Positions 1-8,565 of a stretch of 26,998 bases of DNA are shown here, one piece after another (position 1 is the first letter of the stretch; the number at the start of each line of letters is the position of its first letter). This DNA comes from Halovenus sp. GTDB taxonomy: Archaea > Halobacteriota > Halobacteria > Halobacteriales > Haloarculaceae. The position numbers and the translations under genes are program-made. The notes under the pieces were generated by a model. It was not told the DNA's origin. It did no database searches and saw only the letters and a list, made by a program, of their open reading frames with translations. Location of the stretch: positions 1 through 26,998 of the forward strand of contig JAQCNG010000011.1 of the NCBI GenBank assembly GCA_028275145.1, written 5' to 3'.

Positions 1-686
1 ACGCCCTGAAGTTCGACCTCGATGTTCCCTCAGACCACGCCAAAGACCGGGCCAACCGCCACCTCCGTGCGCCCGAGATACGGGAGATGGTCGACATCAT
101 CGAGCGGGTGACAGAGCGGGTCGGCGACCGCGCCGACGTGGCCTTCGACGGTCACTGGTCGTTCTCCGCGAGCGCCGCCGAGCAACTGGCCGACGCGGTC
201 GAACCGTGCGACGTCTGGTGGCTCGAGGACCCTGTCCCGCCGGAGAACCTGGCAGTCCAGGAGCGGGTGACCCGGTCGACGACCACCCCGATTGCGTCCG
301 GCGAGAACCGCTACCGGGTGGGCGAGCACCGCCGCCTCGTCGACGGCACCGTCGACATCGTCTCGCCGGACCTCCCGAAGGTCGGCGGGATGCGGGAGAC
401 GCGCAAAATCGCCGACGCCGCCAGCCAGCACAACGTCCCGGTGGCGATGCACAACGTCGCCTCGCCGATTGCGACGATGGCGGCCGCACAACTCGGCGCG
501 GCCATCCCGAACCTGCTCGCCGTCGAGTACCACTCCTACCAACTGGGCTGGTGGGGTGACCTCGTCGAGGAACCGGTCATCACGGACGGACAGATTGAGA
601 TTCCCGAGCGGCCGGGCCTGGGCCTGACCCTCGACACCGACGTGCTCGCGGACCACCTCGTCGAGGGAGAGCAACTGTTCAGATGA
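1..686 (+). CDS. gad: Sugar-acid dehydratase, enolase superfamily (gluconate/galactonate-type), 5' truncated
   Basis: This is the C-terminal part of a mandelate racemase/enolase-superfamily dehydratase; the reading frame is open from base 3 and the start lies outside the window. The family removes water from D-gluconate or a related aldonate to give 2-keto-3-deoxygluconate (KDG) in the cytoplasm. Visible catalytic features, in order: the KFDLD strand at the left edge; FDGH (about 144-155), with the metal-binding Asp and the general-base His two residues later; WLEDP, carrying the second metal Glu; SGEN, carrying the third metal Glu; and HNVASPI, carrying the second catalytic His. The DxH plus distal His pattern separates sugar-acid dehydratases from racemases. 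The stop overlaps the KDG kinase start by 4 bp (ATGA), so the product and the next enzyme are linked. The substrate could be gluconate, galactonate or xylonate; kdgK next door favours gluconate/galactonate. Confidence 0.85.
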   Translation, partial: ALKFDLDVPSDHAKDRANRHLRAPEIREMVDIIERVTERVGDRADVAFDGHWSFSASAAEQLADAVEPCDVWWLEDPVPPENLAVQERVTRSTTTPIASGENRYRVGEHRRLVDGTVDIVSPDLPKVGGMRETRKIADAASQHNVPVAMHNVASPIATMAAAQLGAAIPNLLAVEYHSYQLGWWGDLVEEPVITDGQIEIPERPGLGLTLDTDVLADHLVEGEQLFR

Positions 687-1624
687 CACTCGTGACCGTC
701 GGCGAGACGATGCTACGGCTCTCGCCGCCGCCGGGCGAGCGTCTCTCACGGGTCGACCAGTTCGACGTCCACGTCGGCGGCGCAGAGAGTAACGTCGCGG
801 TGGCGGCGGCGGCGCTCGGTCTCGATGCTGCGTGGCTGTCGGCCCTGCCCGAGACACCGCTGGGCGAGCGTATCACCCACGCGCTCCGGGCTGAGGATGT
901 CACCACGCACGTCCGGTGGACCGACGAGGGCCGCGTCGGGACCTACTACTTCGAACCGGGGGCCCACCCTCGCGGGGGGGCCGTCCACTACGACCGGACC
1001 GGCACCCCGATTCGAGACGTGACACCGGCGGAACTGCCGACCGGACCGGTCACCGACGCGACCTGTCTGTTCACCTCCGGCATCACACCCGCGCTGTCGG
1101 ACCAACTGGCGAACACGACCGAACACCTGCTGGAGATGGCGGGGGAGGCCGGGGTGCAGACGGCGCTCGACTGCAACTACCGGTCGAAGCTCTGGACCCC
1201 GGGCGAGGCGCGCGAGACGCTGACCGCGCTGTTCCCGGCGGTCGACACCCTGTTCGTCCCGGCCCGTGACGCCCGGGCGGTGCTCGACTGCACCGGTGAC
1301 GCCGAGACAATCGCGCGGGCGCTCACCGACCGCCACGGGTTCGAGACGGTCGTCGTGACGCGCGGCGCGGACGGCGCGGTGGCACTCGACGACACCGTCC
1401 ACGAACAACCGGCCTTCGACACCGACACTGTCGACCCGGTCGGCTCCGGTGACGCCTTTGTCGGTGGCTACCTCGCCTGCCGCCTCGCGGGTGGGACCGT
1501 TCCCGGGGCGCTCGAACAGGGCGCGGCCACGGCCGCACTCAAGCGCACTATTGCCGGTGACATGGCCGTTGTCTCCCCCGCCGAGGTCGACCGCGTCAGG
1601 GCCGAGAGCGAACTCCGCCGCTGA
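683..1624 (+). CDS. kdgK: 2-keto-3-deoxygluconate kinase (PfkB family)
   Basis: A 313-residue ribokinase/PfkB-family sugar kinase. It is inferred to phosphorylate KDG to KDPG with ATP, the step that makes the haloarchaeal ED pathway semi-phosphorylative. The N-terminus has the substrate-binding GGAESNVAVA segment (PfkB signature 1, residues about 31-40). The C-terminal signature DPVGSGDAF carries the catalytic base Asp257 and the anion hole. Length and domain order are normal for the family. The start is fixed by the ATGA overlap with the upstream dehydratase, which implies co-transcription and probably translational coupling. The specific substrate is inferred from that neighbour and from the KDG/KDPG aldolase further along; a related sugar kinase activity such as fructokinase is less likely. 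Confidence 0.88.
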   Translation: MTLVTVGETMLRLSPPPGERLSRVDQFDVHVGGAESNVAVAAAALGLDAAWLSALPETPLGERITHALRAEDVTTHVRWTDEGRVGTYYFEPGAHPRGGAVHYDRTGTPIRDVTPAELPTGPVTDATCLFTSGITPALSDQLANTTEHLLEMAGEAGVQTALDCNYRSKLWTPGEARETLTALFPAVDTLFVPARDARAVLDCTGDAETIARALTDRHGFETVVVTRGADGAVALDDTVHEQPAFDTDTVDPVGSGDAFVGGYLACRLAGGTVPGALEQGAATAALKRTIAGDMAVVSPAEVDRVRAESELRR

Positions 1625-1671
1625 CCCCCGCCCGGTCCGTTCCTGTTCTCTCACAGTCCCTTTGCCGAGCG

Positions 1672-1744
1672 ACCGCCGTTCGGGGCCGTGCCCGCTGTCG
1701 GTTGTCGGTGGTCAGCACACCCGGGACACACCGCCGTTCGGGGC
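1672..1744. repeat. 15-bp direct repeat in the gapN upstream region
   Basis: The 15-mer ACCGCCGTTCGGGGC occurs at 1672-1686 and again at 1730-1744, 58 bp apart, between kdgK and the gapN promoter. The second copy ends about 10 bp before the operator-like palindrome. It may be chance in GC-rich DNA, a leftover duplication, or an upstream regulator site. Confidence 0.6.
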
Positions 1745-1754
1745 TACCTCGATT

Positions 1755-1770
1755 TACTACGGTTCGAGTA
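1755..1770. promoter_or_regulatory. TrmB/GfcR-type operator candidate upstream of gapN-pyk
   Basis: TACTACGGTTCGAGTA matches the pattern TACT-N7-GAGTA, the form published for the Halobacterium sugar regulator TrmB (TACT-N7/8-GAGTA). It sits inside a longer perfect inverted repeat, TTTACT-N8-AGTAAA (1753-1772). It abuts the TATA box (1775) on its upstream side, so a bound protein would cover the BRE/TFB contact region. The motif match is direct; the identity of the regulator (TrmB or the locally encoded GfcR) is inference. Confidence 0.65.
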
Positions 1771-1774
1771 AAGG

Positions 1775-1780
1775 TTTATA
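1775..1780 (+). promoter_or_regulatory. TATA box of the gapN-pyk operon
   Basis: TTTATA is centred 27 bp before the gapN ATG at 1805, so transcription should start at or next to the start codon, giving a leaderless mRNA. No Shine-Dalgarno sequence precedes the ATG. Confidence 0.75.
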
Positions 1781-1804
1781 TCCGCGGGTCGTCAACAGCC
1801 AGTT

Positions 1805-3241
1805 ATGGCCACTAGCAACACGTCCAACAGGGAACAACTGCACATCGGCGGCGACTGGCGGGCCGCCGAGGAGCACATCGAGGTGACAGACCTCGCAGAG
1901 GGCGGTCGGTTCGCCCGGGTCGCGGCGGCGACACCCGGGGACGCGGAGGACGCGCTCGCGGCCGCCAAGCGCGCGGAGTTCGACCTCCGGGAGACGACAA
2001 TCGTCGAGCGGGCGGACTGGATGCACGCAATCGCAGACGGTATCGACCGCCGGTCGGCGGCGCTCGCGGAGGTCATCGTCCGCGAGGCGGGAAAGCCGAT
2101 CAGCAGCGCGGAGAGCGAGGTGGCGTCGGCAGCAGAGCGGTTCCGGCGGGCGGCCGGGGAGATCCGGGCGATGGACGGGGAGTACGTCGAGGGCACCACG
2201 GCGGGACACGAGGGCTGGCGGGCAATCGTACGCCACGAACCCGTGGGGACAGTGCTGTGTATCACGCCGTACAACTACCCCCTGTCGACGACTGCGCTCC
2301 AGGTCGCACCGGCGCTGGCGGCGGGCAACGCGGTCATTCTCAAGCCGGCGTCGAAGACGCCAGTCTCGGGGGCGATGCTGGCGGAGATTATCGTGGATGC
2401 GGCCCCCGATCTGCCCGGCGGGGCGTTCGGGTTCGTGCCCGGGCGGTCGGGCGATATCGGCGACGTACTCGCCGGTGACGACCGTCTCAATGCAATCGCC
2501 ATGACGGGTTCGTCGGACGCCGGCAAGCACGTTGCCTCGGTCAGCGCGATGGTCGAGTTGCATATGGAACTGGGCGGGAACGCGCCGGCGGTGGTGTTCC
2601 CGGACGCAGACCTCGATTCGGCCGCGGACTCGGCGGCCAGCGGTTCCCTGAAGTACGCCGGCCAGCGCTGTTCGGCCGTCTCGCGCGTGCTCGCACACGA
2701 GGACATCCACGATGACCTCGTCGCGCGGATCGAGGCCGGGATGGCCGACTGGGAACCCGGAGACCTGTTCGACCCGGAGACGAAACTGGGACCGCTCATC
2801 TCCGAGAGCCAGGCCGAGTGGGTCGAGACCCTCGTCGAGGACGCCGTCGAGAGGGGTGCACAGGTCGTCGTCGGCGGCGAGCGCGACGGCAAACTGTTCG
2901 AACCGACGCTGCTGGCGGACGTGCCACACGACGCCCGCATCGTCCACGAGGAGCAGTTCGGCCCGGTTGTCGCCGTCACGAGCGTCGCAGACGAGTCGGA
3001 GGCGCTCGCCGTCGCGAACGGTGGCGACCTCGGACTGGACGCGGCGGTGTTTACAAGCGACTACGACCGCGCGATGCGTGTCGCCGAGCGCCTGGACGCC
3101 GGCGGCGTCCGCATCAACGGCGCGCCGAGTCACGGACTCGGTGACATCCCCTTTGGCGGGGTGAAAGATTCGGGCATCGGTCGGGAGGGGATCGGCTACA
3201 CCGTCGAGGCTTTCACCGAGCGAAAGAGCATCATCCTGTAG
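1805..3241 (+). CDS. gapN: Non-phosphorylating glyceraldehyde-3-phosphate dehydrogenase-type aldehyde dehydrogenase
   Basis: A 478-residue aldehyde dehydrogenase superfamily protein. The Rossmann cofactor-binding half includes TPYNYPL and KPASKTP; the catalytic Glu255 is in MELGGN, and the nucleophile Cys289 is in GQRCS. The C-terminal segment GAPSHGLGDIPFGGVKDSGIG resembles archaeal GAPN and lactaldehyde dehydrogenases. As GAPN it would oxidise glyceraldehyde-3-phosphate directly to 3-phosphoglycerate with NAD(P)+, skipping 1,3-bisphosphoglycerate and PGK. The operon context with pyk (1-nt gap) and the ED genes around it support a glycolytic role. A broader aldehyde role, such as glyceraldehyde or lactaldehyde oxidation, cannot be excluded. 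The start is supported by the TATA spacing. Confidence 0.8.
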   Translation: MATSNTSNREQLHIGGDWRAAEEHIEVTDLAEGGRFARVAAATPGDAEDALAAAKRAEFDLRETTIVERADWMHAIADGIDRRSAALAEVIVREAGKPISSAESEVASAAERFRRAAGEIRAMDGEYVEGTTAGHEGWRAIVRHEPVGTVLCITPYNYPLSTTALQVAPALAAGNAVILKPASKTPVSGAMLAEIIVDAAPDLPGGAFGFVPGRSGDIGDVLAGDDRLNAIAMTGSSDAGKHVASVSAMVELHMELGGNAPAVVFPDADLDSAADSAASGSLKYAGQRCSAVSRVLAHEDIHDDLVARIEAGMADWEPGDLFDPETKLGPLISESQAEWVETLVEDAVERGAQVVVGGERDGKLFEPTLLADVPHDARIVHEEQFGPVVAVTSVADESEALAVANGGDLGLDAAVFTSDYDRAMRVAERLDAGGVRINGAPSHGLGDIPFGGVKDSGIGREGIGYTVEAFTERKSIIL

Positions 3242-3242
3242 G

Positions 3243-4979
3243 ATGCGGGGAGCGACAATCGTCTGTACGCTGGGACCCGCCTCCGAGGACACCGAGACGA
3301 TCACCGAACTCGCCCGGGCAGGGATGTCCGTTGCGCGGTTGAACGCCAGCCACGGCACCCCCGAGGACCGGGCGAGGGTCGTCGAACACGTCCGCGCGGC
3401 GAGCGCCGAGGTTGGACGACCGATTCCGACGATTCTCGACGTGCCGGGACCGGAGATACGGACCGCGCCGCTGTCGGACCCCGTTCACGTCGCGACCGGC
3501 CGGGAGTACCGTCTCGTCGAGGGCGCGACCGTCGAGGACGGTACCATCGGGGTCTCCCGGTCGCTGGCCGCGGCCGAACCCGGCGACCGCGTGCTGCTCG
3601 ACGACGGCCGCATCGAGACGACCGTCCAGCGAGTCGAGGGCGACGACGTGGTCGTCCACGTCGACTCCGGGGCCGACCTCGGCGGTCGAAAGGGTGTCAA
3701 CGTCCCCGGCGTCGACCTCGGACTGGAGTTCGTCACGGAGAGCGACCGGCAGGAGCTCGCACTCGCCGCCGAGATGGGGGTTGCCTACGTCGCCGCGAGT
3801 TTCGTCGGTGATGCGGACGACGTCTACGCGGTCAAGGAGCACCTGGAGTCGCTGGGCGAGGACGTGCCGGTCATCGCGAAGATAGAGCGGGCCGACGCCG
3901 TCGAGAACATCGACGGTATCCTGACGGCGGCAGACGGCGTGATGGTCGCACGGGGTGACCTCGGCGTCGAGTGTCCGCTCGAACAGGTCCCGCTCATCCA
4001 GAAACGCATCATACACAGGGCAAAGCGGGCCGGGGTTCCGGTCATCACCGCGACGGAGATGCTCGACTCGATGATCCACGAGCGCCGCCCGACCCGGGCC
4101 GAGGCCTCCGACGTCGCAAACGCCGTGCTCGACGGAACCGACGCGGTGATGCTCTCCGGCGAGACAGCCGTCGGCGACCACCCTGTCCGGGTGGTCGAGA
4201 CGATGGCACGCATCATCCGCGACGTCGAGGCGAGCGAGGAGTACGACGAGTCCCGCGAGCACCGCGTGCCGCCCGCGGGCGACACCCGTACCGACGCCAT
4301 CGCCCGGTCGGCGCGGTATCTCGCCCGCGATGTCGACGCGACGGCCGTCGTCACGGTCACCCAGTCGGGCTACACCGCCCACAAGGTCGCAAAGTACCGA
4401 CCGGAGGTGCCGATCGTCGCGGTGACGCCCGACGAGCAGGTCCAGTCCCGACTCGCCCTGCTGTGGGGGACCACCCCCCGCCACCAGCCCTCCCCCGAGA
4501 GTGCCGCACCGGCACTCATCGAGCGGGCCGCCACCGCCGCAATCGACGCCGGCGTCAGCGAGAGCGGCGACACCGTTGTTGTTCTCGCGGGGATGATGAC
4601 CGACCTGGAGGGCGCGAACACCACGAACACGATGAAGGTCCACCTCGCGGCGGAGGTAATCGCGAGCGGCCGGGGCATCTCGTCGGGCCGGGCCGCCGGG
4701 CGAACGTTCGTCTCCCCGGCGGGTGCCGTCACCGACCCCCCGGACGACGCGGTGCTGGTGCTCCCCCGGCGACTCTCGAACGAGGTCACCGGCGACCTCT
4801 CCTCGATTGTGGCCATCGTCACCGTCGAACCTGGCACCACCAGTTATCCCGCAATCCTGGCCCGGGAGCTGGGCGTCCCGCTGGTCGGCGATATCACGGC
4901 CACCCTCGACGACGACAGCGTCGTCACCGTCGACGGCGACCGGGGTGTCGTCTACGAGTCCGATATCGAGGAGCGCTGA
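3243..4979 (+). CDS. pyk: Pyruvate kinase with C-terminal PEP-utiliser domain
   Basis: Catalyses PEP + ADP to pyruvate + ATP in the cytoplasm. The protein is 578 residues: a catalytic barrel from the N-terminal [25 protein letters not shown] with catalytic Lys213, the metal-binding ARGDLGVE, and the signature region TATEMLDSM ... [14 protein letters not shown]; then an allosteric-type C domain; and from about residue 480 an extra PEP-utilising swivelling domain ([12 protein letters not shown] ... [20 protein letters not shown]). The extra domain occurs in haloarchaeal and some Bacillus-type pyruvate kinases but lacks the phosphohistidine TSH motif (TTSYPA here), so it is probably structural or regulatory. 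It follows gapN after one base, so the two are almost certainly co-transcribed. Confidence 0.95.
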   Translation: MRGATIVCTLGPASEDTETITELARAGMSVARLNASHGTPEDRARVVEHVRAASAEVGRPIPTILDVPGPEIRTAPLSDPVHVATGREYRLVEGATVEDGTIGVSRSLAAAEPGDRVLLDDGRIETTVQRVEGDDVVVHVDSGADLGGRKGVNVPGVDLGLEFVTESDRQELALAAEMGVAYVAASFVGDADDVYAVKEHLESLGEDVPVIAKIERADAVENIDGILTAADGVMVARGDLGVECPLEQVPLIQKRIIHRAKRAGVPVITATEMLDSMIHERRPTRAEASDVANAVLDGTDAVMLSGETAVGDHPVRVVETMARIIRDVEASEEYDESREHRVPPAGDTRTDAIARSARYLARDVDATAVVTVTQSGYTAHKVAKYRPEVPIVAVTPDEQVQSRLALLWGTTPRHQPSPESAAPALIERAATAAIDAGVSESGDTVVVLAGMMTDLEGANTTNTMKVHLAAEVIASGRGISSGRAAGRTFVSPAGAVTDPPDDAVLVLPRRLSNEVTGDLSSIVAIVTVEPGTTSYPAILARELGVPLVGDITATLDDDSVVTVDGDRGVVYESDIEER

Positions 4980-5001
4980 CCAGGTCCGCCGCGGCGAGCG
5001 G

Positions 5002-7686
5002 TCACCCGGTCGATTTCATCCCGGCGGCGATTCCTTTTACCGTCAGTCGGAGCGTCCGTTCCTCGCGGTCGGTCCGGTCGTCCCGGGCGAGCAGGTCCAC
5101 CTGGAGCAGGTTCAGCGGGTCGACGTACGGGTTGCGCCGCTCGAGATTGTCCGCCATCCACTCCTTCGGTGGCAACCGGTCGCGCCCGGTTATCTCGCGC
5201 ACCAGGCGGGCCGAGCGCTCGTACTCGGCCTCGATGCGGGGGAAAAACTCGGCCCGGCGGTCCCCGGCCAGGTCGGCGTACTCGCTCGCAATCTCCAGCT
5301 CCGTCTGCGCCAGCGCGAGCGCCGCCCGCTCGATGGTGGTCCGGAAGAAGGGCCACTCCTCGTACAGTGTCCGGAGGGTCTCTACGTCACAGCCATCGTC
5401 CAGGGCCGCCGACAGGCCGGTGCCGAGTCCGTACCAGCCGGGGATGATACACCGGGCCTGTGTCCAGGAGAACACCCACGGAATCGCACGGAGGTCCTCG
5501 ACGGTGCGCTCACCCGACCGCGAGGCCGGCCGGGAGCCGAGATTCAGGTCCTCGATAACGGGAATCGGCGTCGCCTGCTCGAAGTACGCCACGAACCCGT
5601 CGGTCTCCAGAAGGTCGCGGTAGGCCTGCCGTGCCGCCCCGGCGGCGATGTCGAGCGTCTCGTACCACTCCGTCGGCAGGTTCACCCCGTTCCCGGTCAG
5701 CGCCCTGTGGCGGGCGCGTATCTGGGCGTCGAGCATCTGCTCCAGATTCCGCGTGGCGATGTCGGGGTTGGCGTACTTCTCCGAGATGGCCTCGCCCTGC
5801 TCCGTGAACTTCACCTGCCCGGTGACCGTCTCCGGGGGCAACGACAGGAGCGCCTCGTTCATCGACCCGCCACCCCGGGAGATGGAGCCACCCCGGCCGT
5901 GGAACAGGCGCAGGTCGATACCGTAGTCGTCGGTAATCTCGGCCAGACGCTTCTGGTTGCGGTACAGCGACCAGTTTGCCGCCAGAAAGCCGTTCTCCTT
6001 GTTCGAGTCCGAGTAGCCAAGCATCACCTCCTGGATGTCCTCGCGGGCCGCGAGCGCGTCGGCGTAGACCTCGTTCTCGAACAGGGTCCCCATGATGCGC
6101 CGGGCCCCGGAGAGTGCCGACTTTGTCTCCAGCAGCGGCACGATATCCAGCCCGCAGTACCCGGGCAGGTCCACCACCTCGGCCTGGTCGGCCAGGAACA
6201 GCACCTCCAGCACGTGGCTCGGCTCCTCGGTCATGCTGATGCAGTAGGTGTCGATGGCGTCGACGCCGTACTCGCTGTGCCAGTCGGCGAGCGCGTCGAA
6301 CCGGGCCAGCACCCGCGCGGGTGTCCCCTCGAAGGCCCCGTGGTCACCGACGTCGACGACCGGCGACGACTGGCGGATGGCGTCGGTGAGCGCGGCCACC
6401 CGGTCGTGTTCGTCCATCGTGGCGTAGTCGACGCCGACGCGGTCGAAGACGGCCGCGACAGTCTCGGTGTGGTTCTCGCGGTGGTCTCTCAGGTCGAGAC
6501 TGGCGAGCGTGAACCCGAACGTGTCGACCTGCCGGACCAGCGGCGCGACCGCCTCGTCGGCGACGACGTCACCCCCGTCGGCCCGCAGGCTCGCCTCGAT
6601 TGCCGCAAGATCCGCCCGGAGTTCGCCGGCGTCGTCGTACCCCCCCTGTCTGACGTCGCCGACGCGTTCGATGCGTTCGCGCATCAGCTTCAGCTTCTGT
6701 CTGTAGGGCTCGTCGGGGTACCGCTCCTGGACCGTCTCGGCAACGGCCGGAAGCCGCTCCCTGTCGGCGTCGAGCCGGGACGCGAACGCCTCGCCGGGAA
6801 CGGGCCCGTCGTGGCTCAACACCCCCGACAGCGACTTCAACTCCTCCCGGTACCGCTCCAGCACCACCCCGCGCTGTCGTTGCAGCGTCTCGGTGGTCAC
6901 CTCCGGCGTGACGTGGGGGTTGCCGTCACGGTCACTGCCCGCCCACGAGCGGAACTCGAACAGCTGTGGCACCGCCGTCTCGGGGTAAGAGTCCCCCAGT
7001 TCTCGCTCCAGTTGCTCGTAGACGGTGCCGACGACGTCGAACAGCACGTTCTCGAGGTACCACTGGACGTTCAGCGCCTCGTCGGTCACCTCCGGGCGGC
7101 GCTCGCGTATCTGGGGGGTCCGCCAGAGCGTCGTTACCTGCGCCTCCAGTGACCGCTCGATGCCCTCGCGCTCGCGCTCGGTCAGTCGGCGCTCGTCGAG
7201 CGTCTGGATGTGCCCGGCGATCGCCCGGAGTTTCGCCTTTATCGTCTTTCGGCGTGCCTCGGTCGGGTGAGCGGTGAACGTCGGTTCGATGAGTATATCA
7301 CCCAGCACTCGCCCGACCCGCTCCGGGGGGACCGCCTCCTCGGCGAGCCACTCGACGGTGGCGGCCAGGCTGTCCGCCAGCGTCCCCGCCTCGCTGCGCT
7401 CGCGGATGACCCGCACGCGCTCGCGCTCCTCGGCGAGATTCCGCAGCTCGAAGTGTGTCGTGAACGCGCGTGCGACTACCTCCCTGTTGGCCCCGTCCAG
7501 CGCCGCAACGGTCTCCCGGACCTGCGGCCCGAGCACCTCCCCGGAGCGCCGTGCTCCGATTGCTCCCCGTCTGATCTGCTCGACCGCCTCGAACGCCTCC
7601 GGCGACGCCTGCTCGGTCAGCACCTCCCCGAGCAGCGTGCTCAGACTCCGAACGTCCTCCCGGAGCTCCCGCGTGTGGATAGTCAT
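5002..7686 (-). CDS. ppc: Phosphoenolpyruvate carboxylase
   Basis: An 894-residue bacterial-type PEP carboxylase: PEP + bicarbonate to oxaloacetate + phosphate, the anaplerotic feed into the TCA cycle. Visible catalytic motifs: [11 protein letters not shown] with active-site His140; [11 protein letters not shown]; and [13 protein letters not shown], with the mobile loop and catalytic His/Arg. The C-terminus ([11 protein letters not shown] ... IAAGMKSTG) matches the conserved family ending, so the gene is complete. It converges with pyk across only 22 bp, so the two enzymes competing for PEP are tail to tail. The ATG at 7686 is preceded by a well-placed TATA box (7711-7716) and, further up, by an operator-like palindrome (7738-7753). 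Confidence 0.96.
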   Translation of the reverse strand: MTIHTRELREDVRSLSTLLGEVLTEQASPEAFEAVEQIRRGAIGARRSGEVLGPQVRETVAALDGANREVVARAFTTHFELRNLAEERERVRVIRERSEAGTLADSLAATVEWLAEEAVPPERVGRVLGDILIEPTFTAHPTEARRKTIKAKLRAIAGHIQTLDERRLTEREREGIERSLEAQVTTLWRTPQIRERRPEVTDEALNVQWYLENVLFDVVGTVYEQLERELGDSYPETAVPQLFEFRSWAGSDRDGNPHVTPEVTTETLQRQRGVVLERYREELKSLSGVLSHDGPVPGEAFASRLDADRERLPAVAETVQERYPDEPYRQKLKLMRERIERVGDVRQGGYDDAGELRADLAAIEASLRADGGDVVADEAVAPLVRQVDTFGFTLASLDLRDHRENHTETVAAVFDRVGVDYATMDEHDRVAALTDAIRQSSPVVDVGDHGAFEGTPARVLARFDALADWHSEYGVDAIDTYCISMTEEPSHVLEVLFLADQAEVVDLPGYCGLDIVPLLETKSALSGARRIMGTLFENEVYADALAAREDIQEVMLGYSDSNKENGFLAANWSLYRNQKRLAEITDDYGIDLRLFHGRGGSISRGGGSMNEALLSLPPETVTGQVKFTEQGEAISEKYANPDIATRNLEQMLDAQIRARHRALTGNGVNLPTEWYETLDIAAGAARQAYRDLLETDGFVAYFEQATPIPVIEDLNLGSRPASRSGERTVEDLRAIPWVFSWTQARCIIPGWYGLGTGLSAALDDGCDVETLRTLYEEWPFFRTTIERAALALAQTELEIASEYADLAGDRRAEFFPRIEAEYERSARLVREITGRDRLPPKEWMADNLERRNPYVDPLNLLQVDLLARDDRTDREERTLRLTVKGIAAGMKSTG

Positions 7687-7710
7687 ACCATGGCACAGCC
7701 GCTACACAGG

Positions 7711-7716
7711 TATAGT
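7711..7716 (-). promoter_or_regulatory. TATA box of ppc
   Basis: On the minus strand, ACTATA is centred about 27 bp upstream of the ppc ATG (7686), predicting a leaderless transcript. ppc therefore has its own promoter within the 77-bp gap after gfcR. Confidence 0.65.
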
Positions 7717-7737
7717 TTGCCGCATTGCGGAGATTTT

Positions 7738-7753
7738 TACTCGTATCCGAGTT
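7738..7753. promoter_or_regulatory. Second TACT-N7-GAGT palindrome, upstream of ppc
   Basis: TACTCGTATCCGAGTT matches TACT-N7-GAGT(A/T), one base off the TrmB consensus, with a perfect ACTCG-N4-CGAGT inverted repeat as its core. It shares TTTACT....T.CGAGT with the gapN site. It lies about 22 bp upstream of the ppc TATA box and just after the gfcR stop codon, a position compatible with activation. Regulator identity is inferred. Confidence 0.55.
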
Positions 7754-7763
7754 AGTGTTTTGC

Positions 7764-8390
7764 TCAGTCGGCGTTCCCGACGCGGATGGCCTGGACGAGC
7801 GAGTAGACGGGGACGCCGTCTACCTCCTCGATGCCCTGCTTGTCCACGAGGACGACACAGGCAACGGGGTCGCCGCCGCGTTTGCGGATGCCCTGCACAG
7901 TTTCGCGCATGGTCGTGCCGCTGGTGATGGTGTCGTCGACCACGTAGCACTCGCGGCCCCGGATGTTCGCGAAGTTCTCCGAGAAGGTCCCCTCCAGGTC
8001 CTCCATCTCGTTGTCCTCCCACTGGTGTTTCCGGGGGGCGTACGTGGAGATGTCGGTGTCGAGTTCGCGGGCGACCACCGTCGCGAGCGGCGTGCCGGCC
8101 TTCTCGATGCCGACAGTGAGGTCGACGGCCTCGCCCTGCTTCGAGAGCAGGTCCGCCATCGCCCTGCCGGTGTAGGCCAGTCGCTCCGAGTCCCGGCCGA
8201 GCGCGCTCCAGTCGATGTGGATATCGTGCGGACCGCCGGTTGCCTTCGGTGTGGTGGTGCCGGTGTTGCGGTCCACGAGCCACGAGGCCGTCTCGCGGGA
8301 GACGTTCAGTTCGTCCGCGACTTCGCCCTTCGAGAAGCCACGCTCGGACAGTTTGCCCGCACTCTCGATGAGGTCGTCTACGTTTTTCAT
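7764..8390 (-). CDS. gfcR: GfcR-type transcriptional regulator (PRTase-like with N-terminal HTH)
   Basis: A 208-residue protein with an N-terminal helix-turn-helix (about residues 15-42: FSKGEVADELNVSRETASWLVD) followed by an orotate phosphoribosyltransferase-like domain. The PRPP-binding loop (residues 148-160, YVVDDTITSGTT, with Asp152 and Asp153) is intact. This architecture is that of GfcR, which in Haloferax volcanii activates the glucose/fructose catabolic (semi-phosphorylative ED) genes and is not a pyrimidine enzyme. Its location between ppc and the HAD/aldolase genes inside an ED island fits that role. The intact PRPP loop leaves open a phosphoribosyl or sugar-phosphate effector. The ATG start at 8390 has a TTAAGA-like box about 28 bp upstream. 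Confidence 0.88.
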   Translation of the reverse strand: MKNVDDLIESAGKLSERGFSKGEVADELNVSRETASWLVDRNTGTTTPKATGGPHDIHIDWSALGRDSERLAYTGRAMADLLSKQGEAVDLTVGIEKAGTPLATVVARELDTDISTYAPRKHQWEDNEMEDLEGTFSENFANIRGRECYVVDDTITSGTTMRETVQGIRKRGGDPVACVVLVDKQGIEEVDGVPVYSLVQAIRVGNAD

Positions 8391-8537
8391 GCCCCACTCT
8401 TGTGGTGTGGCTGTCTTAACTGTTCGCTCGTTCGACGTGAGGCGACCGGTCTCTCTGGCAGGGCCGGCGTGCGCAGGCCCGCCTGACAGGGCCGACTGCC
8501 GGTCGACCCGTCGCGGAGCGTCGTCGTGCGCCCACAG

Positions 8538-8543
8538 TTATAA
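8538..8543 (+). promoter_or_regulatory. TATA box of the HAD gene
   Basis: TTATAA is centred about 25 bp before the ATG at 8566, predicting a leaderless mRNA. The 175-bp gap between the divergent gfcR and HAD starts carries both promoters; no clear TACT-N7-GAGTA palindrome was seen in it. Confidence 0.65.
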
Positions 8544-8565
8544 CAGGGGCGGCCATAGCGGCGGT

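Noticed and set aside
1757..3358. Long open frames antisense to real genes, e.g. 533 codons opposite gapN, 470 codons opposite pyk (3231-4643) and 694 codons opposite the Orc1-like and FKBP genes (20151-22235).
   Set aside because: In GC-rich haloarchaeal DNA the strand opposite a real gene is often open. These translate to Arg/Gly/Val-rich protein without motifs, while the opposite strand holds complete families.
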